Shown: in pieces, positions 11,394 to 23,083 of the stretch
How positions within the stretch are numbered: the stretch's first letter is position 1
Layout of the letters: each line of letters starts with the position of its first letter
NCBI RefSeq assembly: GCF_000143415.4
Contig: NW_003314431.1
Span: forward strand, 108,753-172,752
Reading direction: 5' to 3'
From: Selaginella moellendorffii
Taxonomy: Eukaryota > Streptophyta > Lycopodiopsida > Selaginellales > Selaginellaceae
DNA length: 64,000 nucleotides
Notes under the pieces: model-generated
Seen by the model: only the letters and a program-made list of their open reading frames with translations
Databases searched by the model: none
Told to the model about the DNA's origin: nothing
Made by a program: the position numbers and the translations under genes

Positions 11394-11837
11394 TGTAAGT
11401 TTTGAATTTAGACTTTTTAGAAGGTAACCTATCCTAGTATTATTCAAACTCAAGGGCATTTAATTATAAATATCTTAAAACTTTTAACTGATTGAAAAAA
11501 AGGGACATTTTTTTATGGGTTTTTTTTTTTACATTTATACTTTTATAGTTGTATTTCAAGTCATTTGTTTTTGTTATTTACAATTTAACATGCTTCCTTA
11601 CAAATTCACTCCTTTTTGAATGAAAATCAAGAGCCATATTTCTCTTTTAACACTCTATTTCTTGGGTCAAATTGAACCACTAAATATCAATTTTAATATG
11701 GTGTGAAACTAAATATAAACTCTTGAATTTAAACATCTTAGAAGCTCACCACACCCAGAATTATTTAAACCAAAAAACATTTAACCCTAAACTTTGTAAA
11801 GCCCTTAATCAATCATCTTTCATTTTGGTTACTTACA
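11394..11837 (-). mobile_element. Ancient, decayed TRIM retroelement
   Basis: Bases 11394-11582 align over their length with the 194-bp LTR at 39427-39620, mostly with C-to-T changes, and 11583-11713 with its internal region. A second, internally deleted LTR lies at 11714-11837, starting TATAAAC for TGTAAGC and ending CTTACA. The flanks are attaa (11389-11393) and atcaa (11838-11842), a target duplication with one C-to-T change. The pre-insertion site agatcaactta is the sHSP-upstream repeat found intact at bases 7-17. Confidence 0.7.
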
Positions 11838-11959
11838 ATCAACTTATATAATATGGCTAACTATTAATTAATTATACCGATAACACAATAATAGTTTCTA
11901 CTAGGATCAATTCTTGATATTATTCTAGAATTGATAGTAAATACTCCAAAATGTTTATT

Positions 11960-12275
11960 GTTTAGCATCTTTTGTGCATACAAAAAATACTAGGATTGAG
12001 CAAGTGTAATAAACATTACAACCCATAAATCTACATTCACATAAAACATGCTGTCAAACATTTGAGATGCTCTGTAAAGATGTCTATTATAAGTATATAT
12101 TGTAAAAAAAGCATAATATAGTGCAATATCTTTACTGCACATTTTAATAAATATTTTTTAATTATTTTCAAGTTAACAATTTTTGGAAAAGGAACTGAAC
12201 ATTGTTTATTTTGCATTTTATTAATGTTGTTATGTAAGAAATAATTTTATAGAAGTGCATATTGTTGTATATAAG
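11960..12275 (-). pseudogene. Decayed duplicate of the PPR gene 5' end
   Basis: This AT-rich stretch aligns, on the same strand and in the same order, with 10455-10770, the first repeats and leader of the neighbouring PPR gene. For example, catgctgtcaaacatttgag matches catgctatcaaatacttgag, and gaagtgcatattgttg matches gaggtgcatattattg. Most differences are transitions toward A/T. It is a relic of a segmental duplication. Confidence 0.7.
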
Positions 12276-13253
12276 CTTAAAAACTTCAATCATTTTCTAT
12301 GGAATATATGAAGTAAAAGATATTTTCTGAGATTGCATTTTCCCTTATTCAAATTTGTTTAATAGCATGTGTAATAATAAAGCTAAAGAACTTAATTATT
12401 TAAAATTGTGCTAGAATAAACAATATTAAAATAATGGTTATTGTGACATAAAAGATTTAAAGCTATATCAATAGGAAATAAATGACTTACACAGATTTCA
12501 CAATTTATTATATATTTTATATCTGAGTTGTCTTGGTTGATTTGGGTGTAAAAATAATTTTTGTTTATTAAAAATCAATTTAATTTTAAAAGTAAGTAGT
12601 TATATAAAATTTTATTATGTATTCTAATTGCTACTTTGCATCTTAACAATATGTAAACTTATAGCTAGTCATAAATTCTTAAGAAAGTTTATTCAGCTAT
12701 TTAATAAAGAGTATGTTTATTTTTTATGTACTTAATATTTTTAATCTATAATTATATTATTTGATTATTTACTTTTTACTACTAAATTATACTTTAAATT
12801 TTGTATTTGATTTAATTTAGCATTTTTATTATGGTTTTAAAGTCACTATTTTATGTACATAAATTATAATGCTTTAGTGTAACTTCCTCTTTAATTTTTA
12901 TCTTCCACATGTTTAAAGCATTGAAAGTAGTAATAATACTAGTTGATCAGTTTTTTCTATAAATATTTATTCATGTGAATAATTTTACAATAATTTAAAT
13001 ATAAAAATGGAGTTCTTTTAAATTTGTGGTAATTATGGTTAAAATAATACAATTTTATAGTTGATAAACGTACACATATCTATCGGGACTTTGATTTTGA
13101 AATTACTAAATTTCTTTAGTATAAAAATACTAATTCCAACCAATAATATTAAAGAATATGTATATAATAGAAATGTATCACAAATTATAAGAGTTTTATC
13201 TGAATTTCAAAATTAATACCTTTTATCTAAGTACTTTAGGGTTTATAGGTGCC
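12276..13253. other. AT-rich non-coding stretch
   Basis: Strongly AT-rich with no open frame of note. The last bases before 13254 hold a TTTAGGGTTTA motif (13235-13245), probably the leader of the next gene. Confidence 0.5.
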
Positions 13254-15856
13254 ATGCTTTTGCATTTGCCTGTTTGTCGGTCTCAGAGCGTGTTCCAGGC
13301 AGTCAGGGTGGAATCCAACACCCCACATTCTCGTCCACGAGTTTCTGACTGGAAGAACAAGGAGGAGGAGAGCAAGCCCGAGAATGTAGCTCTACAAAGT
13401 AAGAAATCTTCAAGGAGCAGGAATTTGAAGCCCTCAAATGACAACAGGATCGACAAATCCTCTTACGCCGGGATTTCTCCTGTTCGCGCAGGTAAACTGG
13501 AAGAACCTTTATCGTTTGAGATAGGAAAAATAGAGGAACATGAAGGAAAATTACTCTCTTGTCTCTTTGGCAGTGGTGGTGGTAAGATTGATGAGGATTG
13601 AGATGGGAGGAGCTTTCTCAGACGTCCTAAACGGGGATGGAGAAGATCGCTTGGATAAAGAAATGGAGTACGTGAAACGAACTCTGGGATTTAGCATACC
13701 GAGTTTGAGGCCTGAAAATTTGAAGCTGGTTTGATCTTAGCATTTCTTTTGGTTTTCCTAGTTATTGACGATTGTTTTTATAGGTGACTGAAGAGGTCGC
13801 TGGTATTGTTCGCTGGAAGAAATATCTCGACTATGTGATAAGCAATGTCTATGACAAGGATCAAAACGAGTTTGAGCGAATGGAGCCCATTCTAAAGCAG
13901 GTGTATTTCCCATTGTTTCGTACTTCAATTAATCGTTTTTCTTTCGCTCCAGGTCCTTCGACTAGGAGCTTATGAGCTTTTGAAACTCGAAGTACCAGCT
14001 TATGCTGTTGTCAATGAAGTAAGATTTTTTTTTTCTATAAAGTCACTATTTTTAAAATTTTCTTTTTCTTTCACAGGCCGTCAAACTTGCCAATGCTGCT
14101 TCTCGGGCTGGAGCTGGAAAATTGGCCAACGCACTTCTTCGAGCAGTAGCTTCACACAAAGTAGAAGAATAAGAAAGAAAAACTTCTCTGTGTTTTCACA
14201 CAATGCAAGAGTCTTGTTTTTTACAGGAGAAGAACACGCTGCCCGTTCCTGAAGTAACAGGAAACTTGCGGTCGCAAGCGAGAGCATTAGCAACAATCCA
14301 TTCCCATCCAGTTGTGAGTAGACAATGCCAAGTAAATCGTCGTGTTATTCTGTTTCTTTTCGTTTTTGACGCAGTGGATGGTGCGGCGATGGACAGATCG
14401 ATATGGCACTGAGGACACTTTAAAACTGATGGAGTGGAACAACACAAGGCCCTTTTATGCTTTAAGGTACCACGATATGTGATTTGTAGACTCTTTACGT
14501 GTTTGGTTTTCTGGCTTTCAGGGCGAATAATGCCACTGGAACCTCTCGCGATGATTTAATAGAACAGCTTACAAAGCTCGAGGTGGGATCAATCACAATC
14601 TCTTTTTCTACTCCTTCGAATCTCTTTTTGTTGTTTTTTTTTTCTGCCTGTGCTTAGCAGGTTTCATATGTTAAGTCGCCACTACTGAAAGACTTTGTTC
14701 GAGTGACTTCAGGACTTCAGGTAGCTTGTAGATGATAACTCAAGTCAGCTGATAAAATGATGTCGTTTTCTAGGAGGTGCTGAGATCTGGATTGATCCAA
14801 CAGGGACGATGCACAGTCCAGGACGAGAGTGGTGGTATGTGTACTCTTCCACATACATTTTTTTCTTACTTTTCCAGAATATTTTATCTGAGAGTTTCTT
14901 TCAAAGGCCTGGTGGTGGAACTGCTGGATCCACAGCCTGGAGACTTAGTGATCGACTGTTGTGCTGCACCTGGTGGCAAAAGTCTCTATATTGCTTCACG
15001 ACTGAAAGGAAAAGGTCAGCTTTTTTCCATCCCTTTTTTGCTTTGAGATTTTCTTTTGTGGACGAATCAAAGAGATGGTGCTACAGGGAAAGTGATAGCA
15101 GTGGATATCAACAAGGCACGTCTCCAGCTTCTCAAAGATTCCGCAAAGAAAGCAGGCGTGAGCGAGCAAGTATCCGTCTACAATGTGGATGCCCGAGACA
15201 TGATCCGTGTGAGTAAGAACTTACCACTTTGTAAGATTTATCTAAAGCTTTTCCACTTTTTTCTTTTCTTTTGTGAATGTGAAGGGTAAAACAGGTCTAG
15301 CGGATAGAGTTTTACTGGACGCTCCGTGCAGTGGTCTCGGTGTTCTATCCAAGGTAAGAACATTTGATCAATGCAAGAGCAATAATTTTGATCAAAACAA
15401 GGTTTTGCTCAATTTTTTCGATAGAGGGCGGACTTGAGATGGCGTAGAACTCTGGAAAGCTTTGAGGAATTGACAAAGCTCCAAGACGAGCTACTGGACG
15501 GTGCTTGCAAGTATGTTTTTTCCTTTCCATCGTTTTTCACTCGCTCGGCATTGGTATCTCTCTACTTGTAACAGGATGGTTCGACCGGGAGGAGTGCTTG
15601 TCTACAGCACTTGCTCGATCGAACCGGACGAGAACATCGATCGGATCACTAGTTTTCTCGCTAGAAATCAAGTGAGTCTTTCCTTTTTTACCAGCTATTG
15701 ATGTGAAATCGTGTGTTCTTCCAGAACTTCATCCTGGAGCCACTCGAGAGAGAAGTTCCTCGAGAAATGGTCTCTCGGGAAGGATGTTTTTACTCTCTGC
15801 CGTACACGCACGGCATAGATGGAGCATTTGCGGCAAAGCTCAGGCACAAAGCTTAA
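13254..15856 (+). CDS. RsmB/NSUN-type RNA cytosine-C5 methyltransferase, probably plastid or mitochondrial
   Basis: Sixteen exons: 13254-13491, 13574-13728, 13784-13900, 13953-14018, 14077-14160, 14227-14313, 14375-14466, 14522-14582, 14661-14720, 14774-14834, 14907-15014, 15087-15218, 15295-15353, 15425-15510, 15575-15671, 15725-15856. After a basic, Ser-rich N-terminus that could be a transit peptide, exons 2-7 form a NusB-like RNA-binding domain ([28 protein letters not shown]). The catalytic part has [17 protein letters not shown] (SAM site), [19 protein letters not shown] (one catalytic-centre Cys) and [10 protein letters not shown] (the other). The NusB plus methyltransferase layout is that of bacterial RsmB, which makes m5C in small-subunit rRNA; organelle rRNA is the likely target (inference). 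The stop is only 24 bases before the next start. Confidence 0.88.
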
Positions 15857-15880
15857 TTTAAAAGAGGAAGAATATGCCAA

Positions 15881-18070
15881 ATGCAAGGGCAAAATATGGC
15901 TATGGCACTGTTGTGGATAATCATCAGCTCGATCGTCCTCTCCGCGCCCGGGTTTGCGAATGCCGGTGACAGAATCGTGGAAGGGACCGTGGCATTCGCC
16001 TCTGTCGGGCGAGCGCACTACGCATTCGATGTGTTCTTGCTGGATTTCCGCCCGTGGGAGCTCGAGAATGCAAGCCTAGGGCCGCATTTGGAGTTTCGGG
16101 CCACCGATGGCGTCTCTGTCAACTACAACGGGGCGCTGGTGGATGATTCTCAGCGGCGAGTGATCTTCGAGGCGCTGGATTTCCGCGGTGAGCAGCAGGG
16201 TGATGGGAGCCAAGGGATTCTTATCTATGTCTCCGAGCGGGATGGCGCTGCTGAGGTTCGATTCAATCTCTTTTACCAGGGGCAACGCGATCGAGGCGAG
16301 CGAAGTCTCGGAAATATCGAGAGCGGCTCTCAAGAATCTCATGGAAACAGGAGGGATGCGCTGGAAATCCATGGCGATAGAGGGAATTCCCAGAATTTCA
16401 TCGATTTGGGGAAGCTATGGTCGAGCAGCGAGGTGGAACCGACAGCGCTCTACGACAGACCGTCGGTGGCCGATGGGAGAGTGATCTTCGTCTCGACAAG
16501 GAAGCCGCGAGAGCAGTCGAGGCAAAGCTGGGCGGCAGTCTACTCCATGGACATCGTCACGAAGAAAATCACGAGGCTCACTCCAGAGGGCGTCACAGAC
16601 TACAGCCCTTCGGTCTCTCCATCTGGGAAGTTCGTCATGGTTGCTTCGGACGATGGTCGAGGCTGGGGAGGAGAGATCGAAGAGCTTGACACGGATCTAT
16701 ACTCTTTTCAAGCCTGGGATGGATCCGGAAGAAAGCTCGTGGTGAAGAATGGAGGCTGGCCATCTTGGTCGGACGATTCGACCGTCTTCTTTCACAGGAG
16801 AGCCGAGGATGGGTGGTGGAGCGTCTACAAGGCCACTTTCTCAAAGTCCTTCACGGCGATTCGAGAGGAAAGGATCACACCACCGGGAGTTCATGCGTTC
16901 ACTCCAGCGGCTTCACGGACAGGGAAATGGATTGCTGTAGCAACTCGAAGAGCCGGCTCGCTATACCGTCACGTAGAGGTGTTTGATCTCGGCTCGAGGA
17001 AGTTCCACAAACTTAGCGAGCTCGTTGCTCCGGAGGCTCATCACTACAACCCTTTTGTCTCGCCAGAGTCGGACAAGATCGGGTATCACAGATGCCGGGG
17101 AAAGGGAGTGACTCCTCGGCTGGAGCACATCAAGTCTCCAGTTCCAGGAATCTCTCTCGTGCGAGTTGACGGGGACTTCCCCGTGTTCTCTCCCGATGGA
17201 GAGTCCATAGCTTTCATCCCCGACTTGGACGAAGGTGGCATTTACGTGACGCGGCTCAACGGCTCGGGCATGACCAAAGTTTTCGACAAGCCGGCCTTCG
17301 GACTCTCCTGGGACAAGCAGAGGAAAGGCGTTCTCTACACGAGCTATGGCCCGGGATTCGTGCCGGAGGACACCATCGTTCACATCGTCTCCATTCTCAA
17401 CGCGGACGAGCTCATCGCCGGCGGCGGAGGTGCAGTCAAGTGGAAGATCCTGACGAAGAGCGGCACCAAGAACAACGCATTCCCATCGCCATCGCCCGAC
17501 GGCAAGTGGATCGTCTTCCGGTCCGGACGCTCGGGACACAAGAACCTCTACATCATGGACGCGATCCATGGCGAAGAAGCAAGCTTGAGGAGACTCACCG
17601 AGGGGGCCTGGACGGACACAATGGCGAGCTGGTCACACGACGGAGAATGGATCGCGTTCTCGTCGGATCGACACAACCCCGGCGGTGGCAGCTTCCAGCT
17701 CTACTTTGTTCGTCCCGATGGTAGCCAACTCCACAGAGTTCTCAACTCCAGCACTGGAGGGCGAGTGAACCATCCGTTCTTCAGCCCGGATTCCAGGAGC
17801 TTGGTGTTCACCACGGACTACGCTGGCGTGTCCGCGGATCCGATCGCTGTTCCGGCGCAGTTCCAGCCGTATGGAGAGATTTTCATGGCGAGAATCGATG
17901 GGAGCGAGCTCGTCCGGCTCACGCACAACGCGTACGAAGATGGAACTCCATCCTGGGGGCCTGTGAAGTTAGATTCGAGCGCTCTCACTGGGGAAGGGAA
18001 GAAGGCCCGCTGTGGCTTTAGAGACACGAGATGGCTCAAGCCCGTCATAGCTCAAGCCCGCCATGGCTAG
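15881..18070 (+). CDS. Secreted TolB-like beta-propeller (WD40-like) protein
   Basis: One 729-residue exon. It begins with a signal peptide (LLWIIISSIVLSAPGFANAG). A first domain of about 150 residues with VGRAHYAFDVFLLDF follows, then at least six PD40/TolB-like propeller blades, each with the signature SPDG: YSPSVSPSGKFVMVASDD, YNPFVSPESDKIGYHR, FPVFSPDGESIAFI, AFPSPSPDGKWIVFRSG, ASWSHDGEWIAFSSDR, HPFFSPDSRSLVFTTD. Plants have conserved proteins annotated as TolB-related or DPP6 N-terminal-like; no enzyme site is visible and the molecular role is not known to me. It is expected in the secretory pathway or cell wall. Confidence 0.85.
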   Translation: MQGQNMAMALLWIIISSIVLSAPGFANAGDRIVEGTVAFASVGRAHYAFDVFLLDFRPWELENASLGPHLEFRATDGVSVNYNGALVDDSQRRVIFEALDFRGEQQGDGSQGILIYVSERDGAAEVRFNLFYQGQRDRGERSLGNIESGSQESHGNRRDALEIHGDRGNSQNFIDLGKLWSSSEVEPTALYDRPSVADGRVIFVSTRKPREQSRQSWAAVYSMDIVTKKITRLTPEGVTDYSPSVSPSGKFVMVASDDGRGWGGEIEELDTDLYSFQAWDGSGRKLVVKNGGWPSWSDDSTVFFHRRAEDGWWSVYKATFSKSFTAIREERITPPGVHAFTPAASRTGKWIAVATRRAGSLYRHVEVFDLGSRKFHKLSELVAPEAHHYNPFVSPESDKIGYHRCRGKGVTPRLEHIKSPVPGISLVRVDGDFPVFSPDGESIAFIPDLDEGGIYVTRLNGSGMTKVFDKPAFGLSWDKQRKGVLYTSYGPGFVPEDTIVHIVSILNADELIAGGGGAVKWKILTKSGTKNNAFPSPSPDGKWIVFRSGRSGHKNLYIMDAIHGEEASLRRLTEGAWTDTMASWSHDGEWIAFSSDRHNPGGGSFQLYFVRPDGSQLHRVLNSSTGGRVNHPFFSPDSRSLVFTTDYAGVSADPIAVPAQFQPYGEIFMARIDGSELVRLTHNAYEDGTPSWGPVKLDSSALTGEGKKARCGFRDTRWLKPVIAQARHG

Positions 18071-18163
18071 ATTCATAGTCAGCCGCTAGATGCGAGCCAT
18101 CGGACGGTCTACATAAATTTAAATGTAGTTCATAGCACTGGGTTTTAGGGTTCCTGCCCAGGG

Positions 18164-19734
18164 ATGAAGAGGTTCTTCCAGCCCGTGGAGCGCGATGGCG
18201 CCTCCAAGAAGCCCTCCATCGCGATCGCCAACGGCGGCGAGAATGCGTGCGCCGATCCATCCAGGTTCATGTCTTGGAATGCGAATAGCTTGCTTCTGCG
18301 ATTCAAGAACAACCGGGAGGAGGTCATGAGCTTCATCCGCGGCTTCGATCCGGATGTGATTTGCATCCAGGTGGTGTCCCAGCTCCTAGCTAGCGATCGG
18401 ATTTCTCATCGACAGGGATTGCTTGCTTCCAGGAGGTTCGTCTCCCGGCGGCTGGATTTAAAGGCGAGAAGAAAAATCCGGGAGAGATCAAGGATGATAG
18501 CGCTGCTGCTCGCAATGACAAGCAGGTATGGGATTCTTTCTTTCTCCAGTGATGCATTGGCTAGTAGGCTGTGATGCGTGTTCTATCGGTGTCGCCAATG
18601 GCAGATTATAGCGTGTGGTGGTCTCTCGGAGAGAACAAGTACGCTGGAACAGCTCTCTTCGTGAAGAATTGCTTCAAGCCAGTGTCGGTGGCCTTCAACA
18701 TTGACAACAAAGGCAAAGGTTCGTAAAATCATTCTTTGTTTCTTTTTTGTTCTTTGGCATTTAGAAAACTCAACAAGATTAGATTTTTTTTTTTCGTGGA
18801 TGATAGATGCACAACGCCATGAGATCGATGGGAGAATTATCTTGGCGGAGTTTGGATCGTTCACTCTTCTCAACACTTATGCGCCAAACAATGGATGGAA
18901 GGAAGAAGAGAATGGTTTCGTGCGAAGAAGAGCGTGGGACAAGAAAGTACTCGAGTTTGTGAGCTCTTGCAGCAAGCCGCTCATTTGGTGCGGTGATCTT
19001 AACGTGAGGTACGTACGATTTGAAGGTTCTTTCCTTGTAAATGAAGCGTGCGAGTGTGACTTTCAGCCATCAGGAGATCGATGTAACTCATCCGGAGTTT
19101 TTTGCAAACGCAACCCAACCCGGCTACACTCCTCCAAACAAAGAGGTATACTTTTCTCCTAAAGCGACTCTATGTATTGGAATTGTGAGTGATCAGGACG
19201 CTGGACAACCCGGATTCACGCTCAATGAGCGAGCAAGGTTCTCAACGATCTTAAATCGGTTAGTATCTCTTGGAAAAAAAAAATAATAAACAAACTGAGA
19301 TCTAACTTTAACTTGATCTTTGTGAATTCAGGGGAAATCTGGTGGACACGTACAGGCATCTCCACGAGAAGCAGGACTTGGAGGCTGGATTTACGTGGTC
19401 TGGAAATCCCGTGGGAAAGTAAGTACAACCGTAAAAAAGGAGTTTTACTTTTTCTACCTGGAGAATGACAATCGTGAAAAATCCCAGGTATCGCGGCAAG
19501 CGTATGCGAATCGACTACTTTCTAATCTCCAAAGCGCTGCTTCCTCGTCTAGCCAGCAGCAAAATCCACGGCCGTGGAATCGAGCTAGAAGGTTGAGTGT
19601 TTTCTTTTGATCTCTTTGCTTATCTTCCAAACAATGATCTAACAGAGTATCTCTTCTTTCCAGGATTCCTTGGAAGTGATCACTGCCCACTGACCATGGA
19701 ACTCAAGAATCAAGCCGGCCAAAACCACGAGTGA
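18164..19734 (+). CDS. AP endonuclease/exonuclease III-like (APE1L type)
   Basis: Nine exons: 18164-18370, 18433-18525, 18568-18718, 18807-19008, 19067-19145, 19197-19258, 19332-19418, 19498-19591, 19674-19734. The protein belongs to the exonuclease-endonuclease-phosphatase fold: SWNANSLLLRF at the start, DPDVICIQ joined to EVRLPA (catalytic Glu), LLNTYAPNNGW, WCGDLNV, MRIDYFLIS and GSDHCPLT (catalytic Asp-His) near the end. The N-terminus MKRFFQPVE resembles a PCNA-interacting PIP-like start seen in plant APE1L. Such enzymes cut abasic sites and trim blocked 3' ends in base excision repair. Exon 3 uses the acceptor at 18567, which gives an open frame; the later AG at 18604 would not. Confidence 0.88.
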
Positions 19735-20546
19735 GAGTGGCGCGAGATTTTCATTCTTTTTATATATACGGAGTCAAGGCATTGCATCCCATCCCTCCCT
19801 CCACTGCGAATATTCCACAAAGACGGTGCTTTTGTTTAGCCCGTCTCTGTCCGACACCTGTCCGGCCAGAAAAGCTTTTGTTGCTGACTTTAAAAAGCAT
19901 ATTCTGGGCCATAGAGTCTATGCGACAGCGACGCACACACGCAAAAGAAGGCGTACGGCGTGGCCACTGTTCGATCGCAAGCGTACGGTCTGTGGTGTAG
20001 CGCGAAATCGATGTCGCATGCTATGTATGCTATAACGTGATTTACAAAGTACTCCGCGATCAAGCTTTGAAAAGCACCAATTTTCAGCATTTTTTTTTCT
20101 TATTCTCTCCCAAATTCAATCGACAAAGATTTTGGCTGATAAACTCCGGAGAAAAGAAAAAAAAAAAAAAAACGCGGGGAGCCTGATTTTATAAAAGACC
20201 GAATGACAAAAGGTTCTCTAAGAGATGATCGCTGTTTGGCCGCTGCCAAGCCGAAAAAGAAAGAGCGGGAGAGAAACCAAAAGAGGGAGGAGAATTTACA
20301 CTGAGACGAAACGATGATCGACGATAGCAGCAGCAGCAGCAGCAGCAGCAGTAGCAGCAAGTGCGCCTTATTATTTTCCGACCCCCAGAAAATGGTTGTT
20401 TTTTTTTTCAGTTTTTTTTCTTCTCTTTGATCTTTTGCTCGCAACTCGGCCCCCAAAATTTGTCGCAAATTGGTGTTTCGTAAATCCTGTCCTTCCTCCT
20501 TTTTCCCTGTGCCTGGCAATTCGATCTCACGAAGAATCTCTCTCCC
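19735..20546. other. Convergent intergenic region, 3' UTRs
   Basis: The AP endonuclease gene and the CCCH gene run toward each other here. The stretch holds their 3' ends, several A/T homopolymers (near 20157-20172 and 20400) and a triplet repeat described separately. I see no further gene. Confidence 0.5.
20326..20359 (-). repeat. (CTG)n triplet repeat in the CCCH 3' flank
   Basis: About nine AGC units on the plus strand, which read as GCT/CTG in the sense of the CCCH gene, ending in one interrupted unit (GTAGC). It lies about 190 bases past the stop codon and is probably in the 3' UTR. Confidence 0.8.
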
Positions 20547-23083
20547 CTAAATCTCAGCCTGCGTAGTCGGCGGCGAGGAGGAGCTCACCGAAATGGGCGG
20601 AGGGGCGGCGGCGGGCGAAGAAACGGACGCAGAATCCACCGATGTCGTGGTTGACAATCCCATCGTCGACGTCGAGGAGCCCGCCGCCGTGGACGTGGAC
20701 GACAGCGAGCCGCTGCTGCTGCTCCCCTGGATGTGCTGCTGCTGCTGCTGATCCTGCCCCTCCAGCTCCACTAAAGTCGCCCTACTAGCTAAGTGGTGGT
20801 GGTGATGGTGGTGAATCGACGGCGGCGACGCCGGCACCTCGGAACCGAAGCCGTAGATCGCCGCCAGCGGGTGGTCGAACTTGCACGTCGGCCCGAACTT
20901 GCAGATGCCAAACCGGATGTAGTATGAGCACGGTTGCACGCCCTGCATTCGCGTAGTATAAAGTCAATAACACATCCCTAAGAAAGATGGCGAAGGGGAA
21001 AGGTGGCGGACGATGAATAAAAAGGTGGTAGAACAATGGAGGGTAAAACAAGACTAGCACAGAGGTGGCGGATACATACCGTACGGAGTGGCAAGCCCAT
21101 GGGACTGAGCATTGTGGGTGCGGACGCGGAGATTCGGTCGCGCGGGTGGTGGAATCTGCAGGATGCGCCGTACTTGCAGTCGCCGGTCTTGAGGTAGTAC
21201 TGGCACTCGGCCACGCCCGGCCGCTCCGGGAAGGCGTCCCCGCCGCCGCCACCCTTGTGCTCGCGCAGCCCCGCCGGGAGGCCCATTGTGGGGGACCCCG
21301 GCACAAATGGGCTGTAGTCGGCTGTCGTGGGGGAGCTCGCCCCGGGAAGATAGAGCTGTTGATCCTGGAAAAACCAACCGAGCTTTCAGTATAAGATCGT
21401 ATGCTGCAGTGTGATCCACCATAGTAAATTCTAATCGCTCGCTTCGATCATTCGTTCCAAGCAATGAAATCAAACAATGGGAATGAAATGCGAACCATGC
21501 AAAGGTTTTGGATCGAACGGAAGAAACCAACGAAAGAGAGAAGAGGTTCTGGTGGCTTACGTGATACGTGCTCCAACCGGGGATGGAAACCACCCCTTGT
21601 GGGGAAGGAAGAAGAAGTGGGGTGTAACTCGACGCCCCGGCTTGCAATCTCGGGCTGGGGAACGGTCTCATTGTCGGCCACCCCGGCTGAAAGTGCTGCG
21701 GCGTCCCGGTTGCGGCGTTCGGCGTCCCCGGTTGGGACGCCCCGGCGGCGGCGGCGGCAGCGGCGGCGGCGGCGTAGATGGATGGCACCACCGCCGGTTG
21801 AGGGTGGTGGAATTTGCAAGTCACTCCGTATTTGCAAGACCCCGTTCTCATGTAATACGCGCATTCTTTCTCGCCCTGTGATAGAACAAGAAAAAAAAAA
21901 AAAACAGATAATTAAAAAAAAGATAGCCATGAAAGGCAAACGGAAGTATTTTTAGTGATCGGGAGTTTCTTCCGACAGGGATTTTGCGAGAGATTTTCTA
22001 GGGATTATGTTTCGGAGAGATGAGTTACCGGGCGGTATGGGAGGCCGACGATGTTTAACTGGACTCTGGATTGGATGCCCGCTTTGTCTCGAGGGTGGTC
22101 GTATTTACAAGTGGATCCAAACTTGCACGTCCCGGTCTTGAGGAAATACTGCTCCAAAACCGCAGGAACAACAAAAACACATCGAGAGGAATCGATCGGA
22201 TTAGTTCTGGGCGAGGTGGCGGAGATATGGGGGGCGGATTATCGCTAATCACACCCCCCGGAGGATTTAAGCTCTTTTCTTTTACCTGGCACTCGGGTTG
22301 CCCAGGCCTTTCTGGGTACTCGCCTTTGCCACGAGCTATGGCAGCAGCCTGGAAGAAGAAGAAGAAGAAGAAGAAGAAAGAAAAGGAAGGGAAAAAAAGA
22401 GAGGGGGAAGAACAGAGGAAAAAAAAAAAAAAGAAAACCATCACACACGGTTGGCTATGGCGGACGAGAGATTGGAGAGAAAGAACTTGGAGAGAATTGG
22501 CGAGGGAAGAGTGCTTACCAGCTTGCGATTTGGAGGGTGATTGAATTTGCAGCTCATTCCAAAGGCGCACAGCCCGGTTCGCATGTAGTAGACGCAGTCT
22601 TGCTCGCCCGGGCGCTCGGGATAAGGCCCGCCGCCACCCCCGCCGCCACCTCCGCCGCCTCCGCCACCCCCCGGCGCCGCCATGTCCACCATCCCGGGGT
22701 GATCTCCCGCGCTCTGCAAGCTCAGCCCCCACATCGCCTCTGCAAGAACAAGACAAAGATCCGGGACAAGGATTGGTGAGGAGAATTCCGAGGAGAATTG
22801 GGGTGGCAATGCGCCGCGATCCAAAAGCCCCCTGCGCTAGAGCTGGATCTCGCGAGCTCGAGCTCTCAAGAAACTCACACTCTCTCTCTCTCTTTGATCG
22901 ATGGATTCGCGAGAGCTTACCTTCGAGGCCAGTGGGATTGGGCGGCGCCGCGGCCTGCTGCTGGGATGATCCCTCCTGCCGCCATTCCTGGAACGAGGAT
23001 GGATGATCCACCACGCCGCCCGGCTGCTCGTAGCCCACGAATGGCGAGGCCCCCGGCGGCGCTACTGGCTGGTAGTAGTCCAT
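20547..23083 (-). CDS. CCCH zinc finger protein with five fingers (plant ZFN type)
   Basis: Seven exons: 23083-22921, 22739-22519, 22348-22286, 22148-22029, 21875-21561, 21364-21080, 20942-20547. All five fingers have the spacing C-x8-C-x5-C-x3-[81 protein letters not shown] and [20 protein letters not shown]. Two to four of them are preceded by a YPERPGQ-type linker, the hallmark of the plant ZFN/C3H family, which binds RNA or DNA in the nucleus. There are long Gly and Ala runs, a His7 run and a Gln-rich and Ser-rich C-terminal tail. The second finger is split by an intron after its first Cys-Gln. Introns hold CT and GAA microsatellites (22876-22900, 22350-22380). Confidence 0.92.

Noticed and set aside
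10729-13253. Possible unknown gene in the AT-rich block
   Set aside because: Nearly all recognisable parts are decayed copies of nearby sequences or of the TRIM; no open frame.
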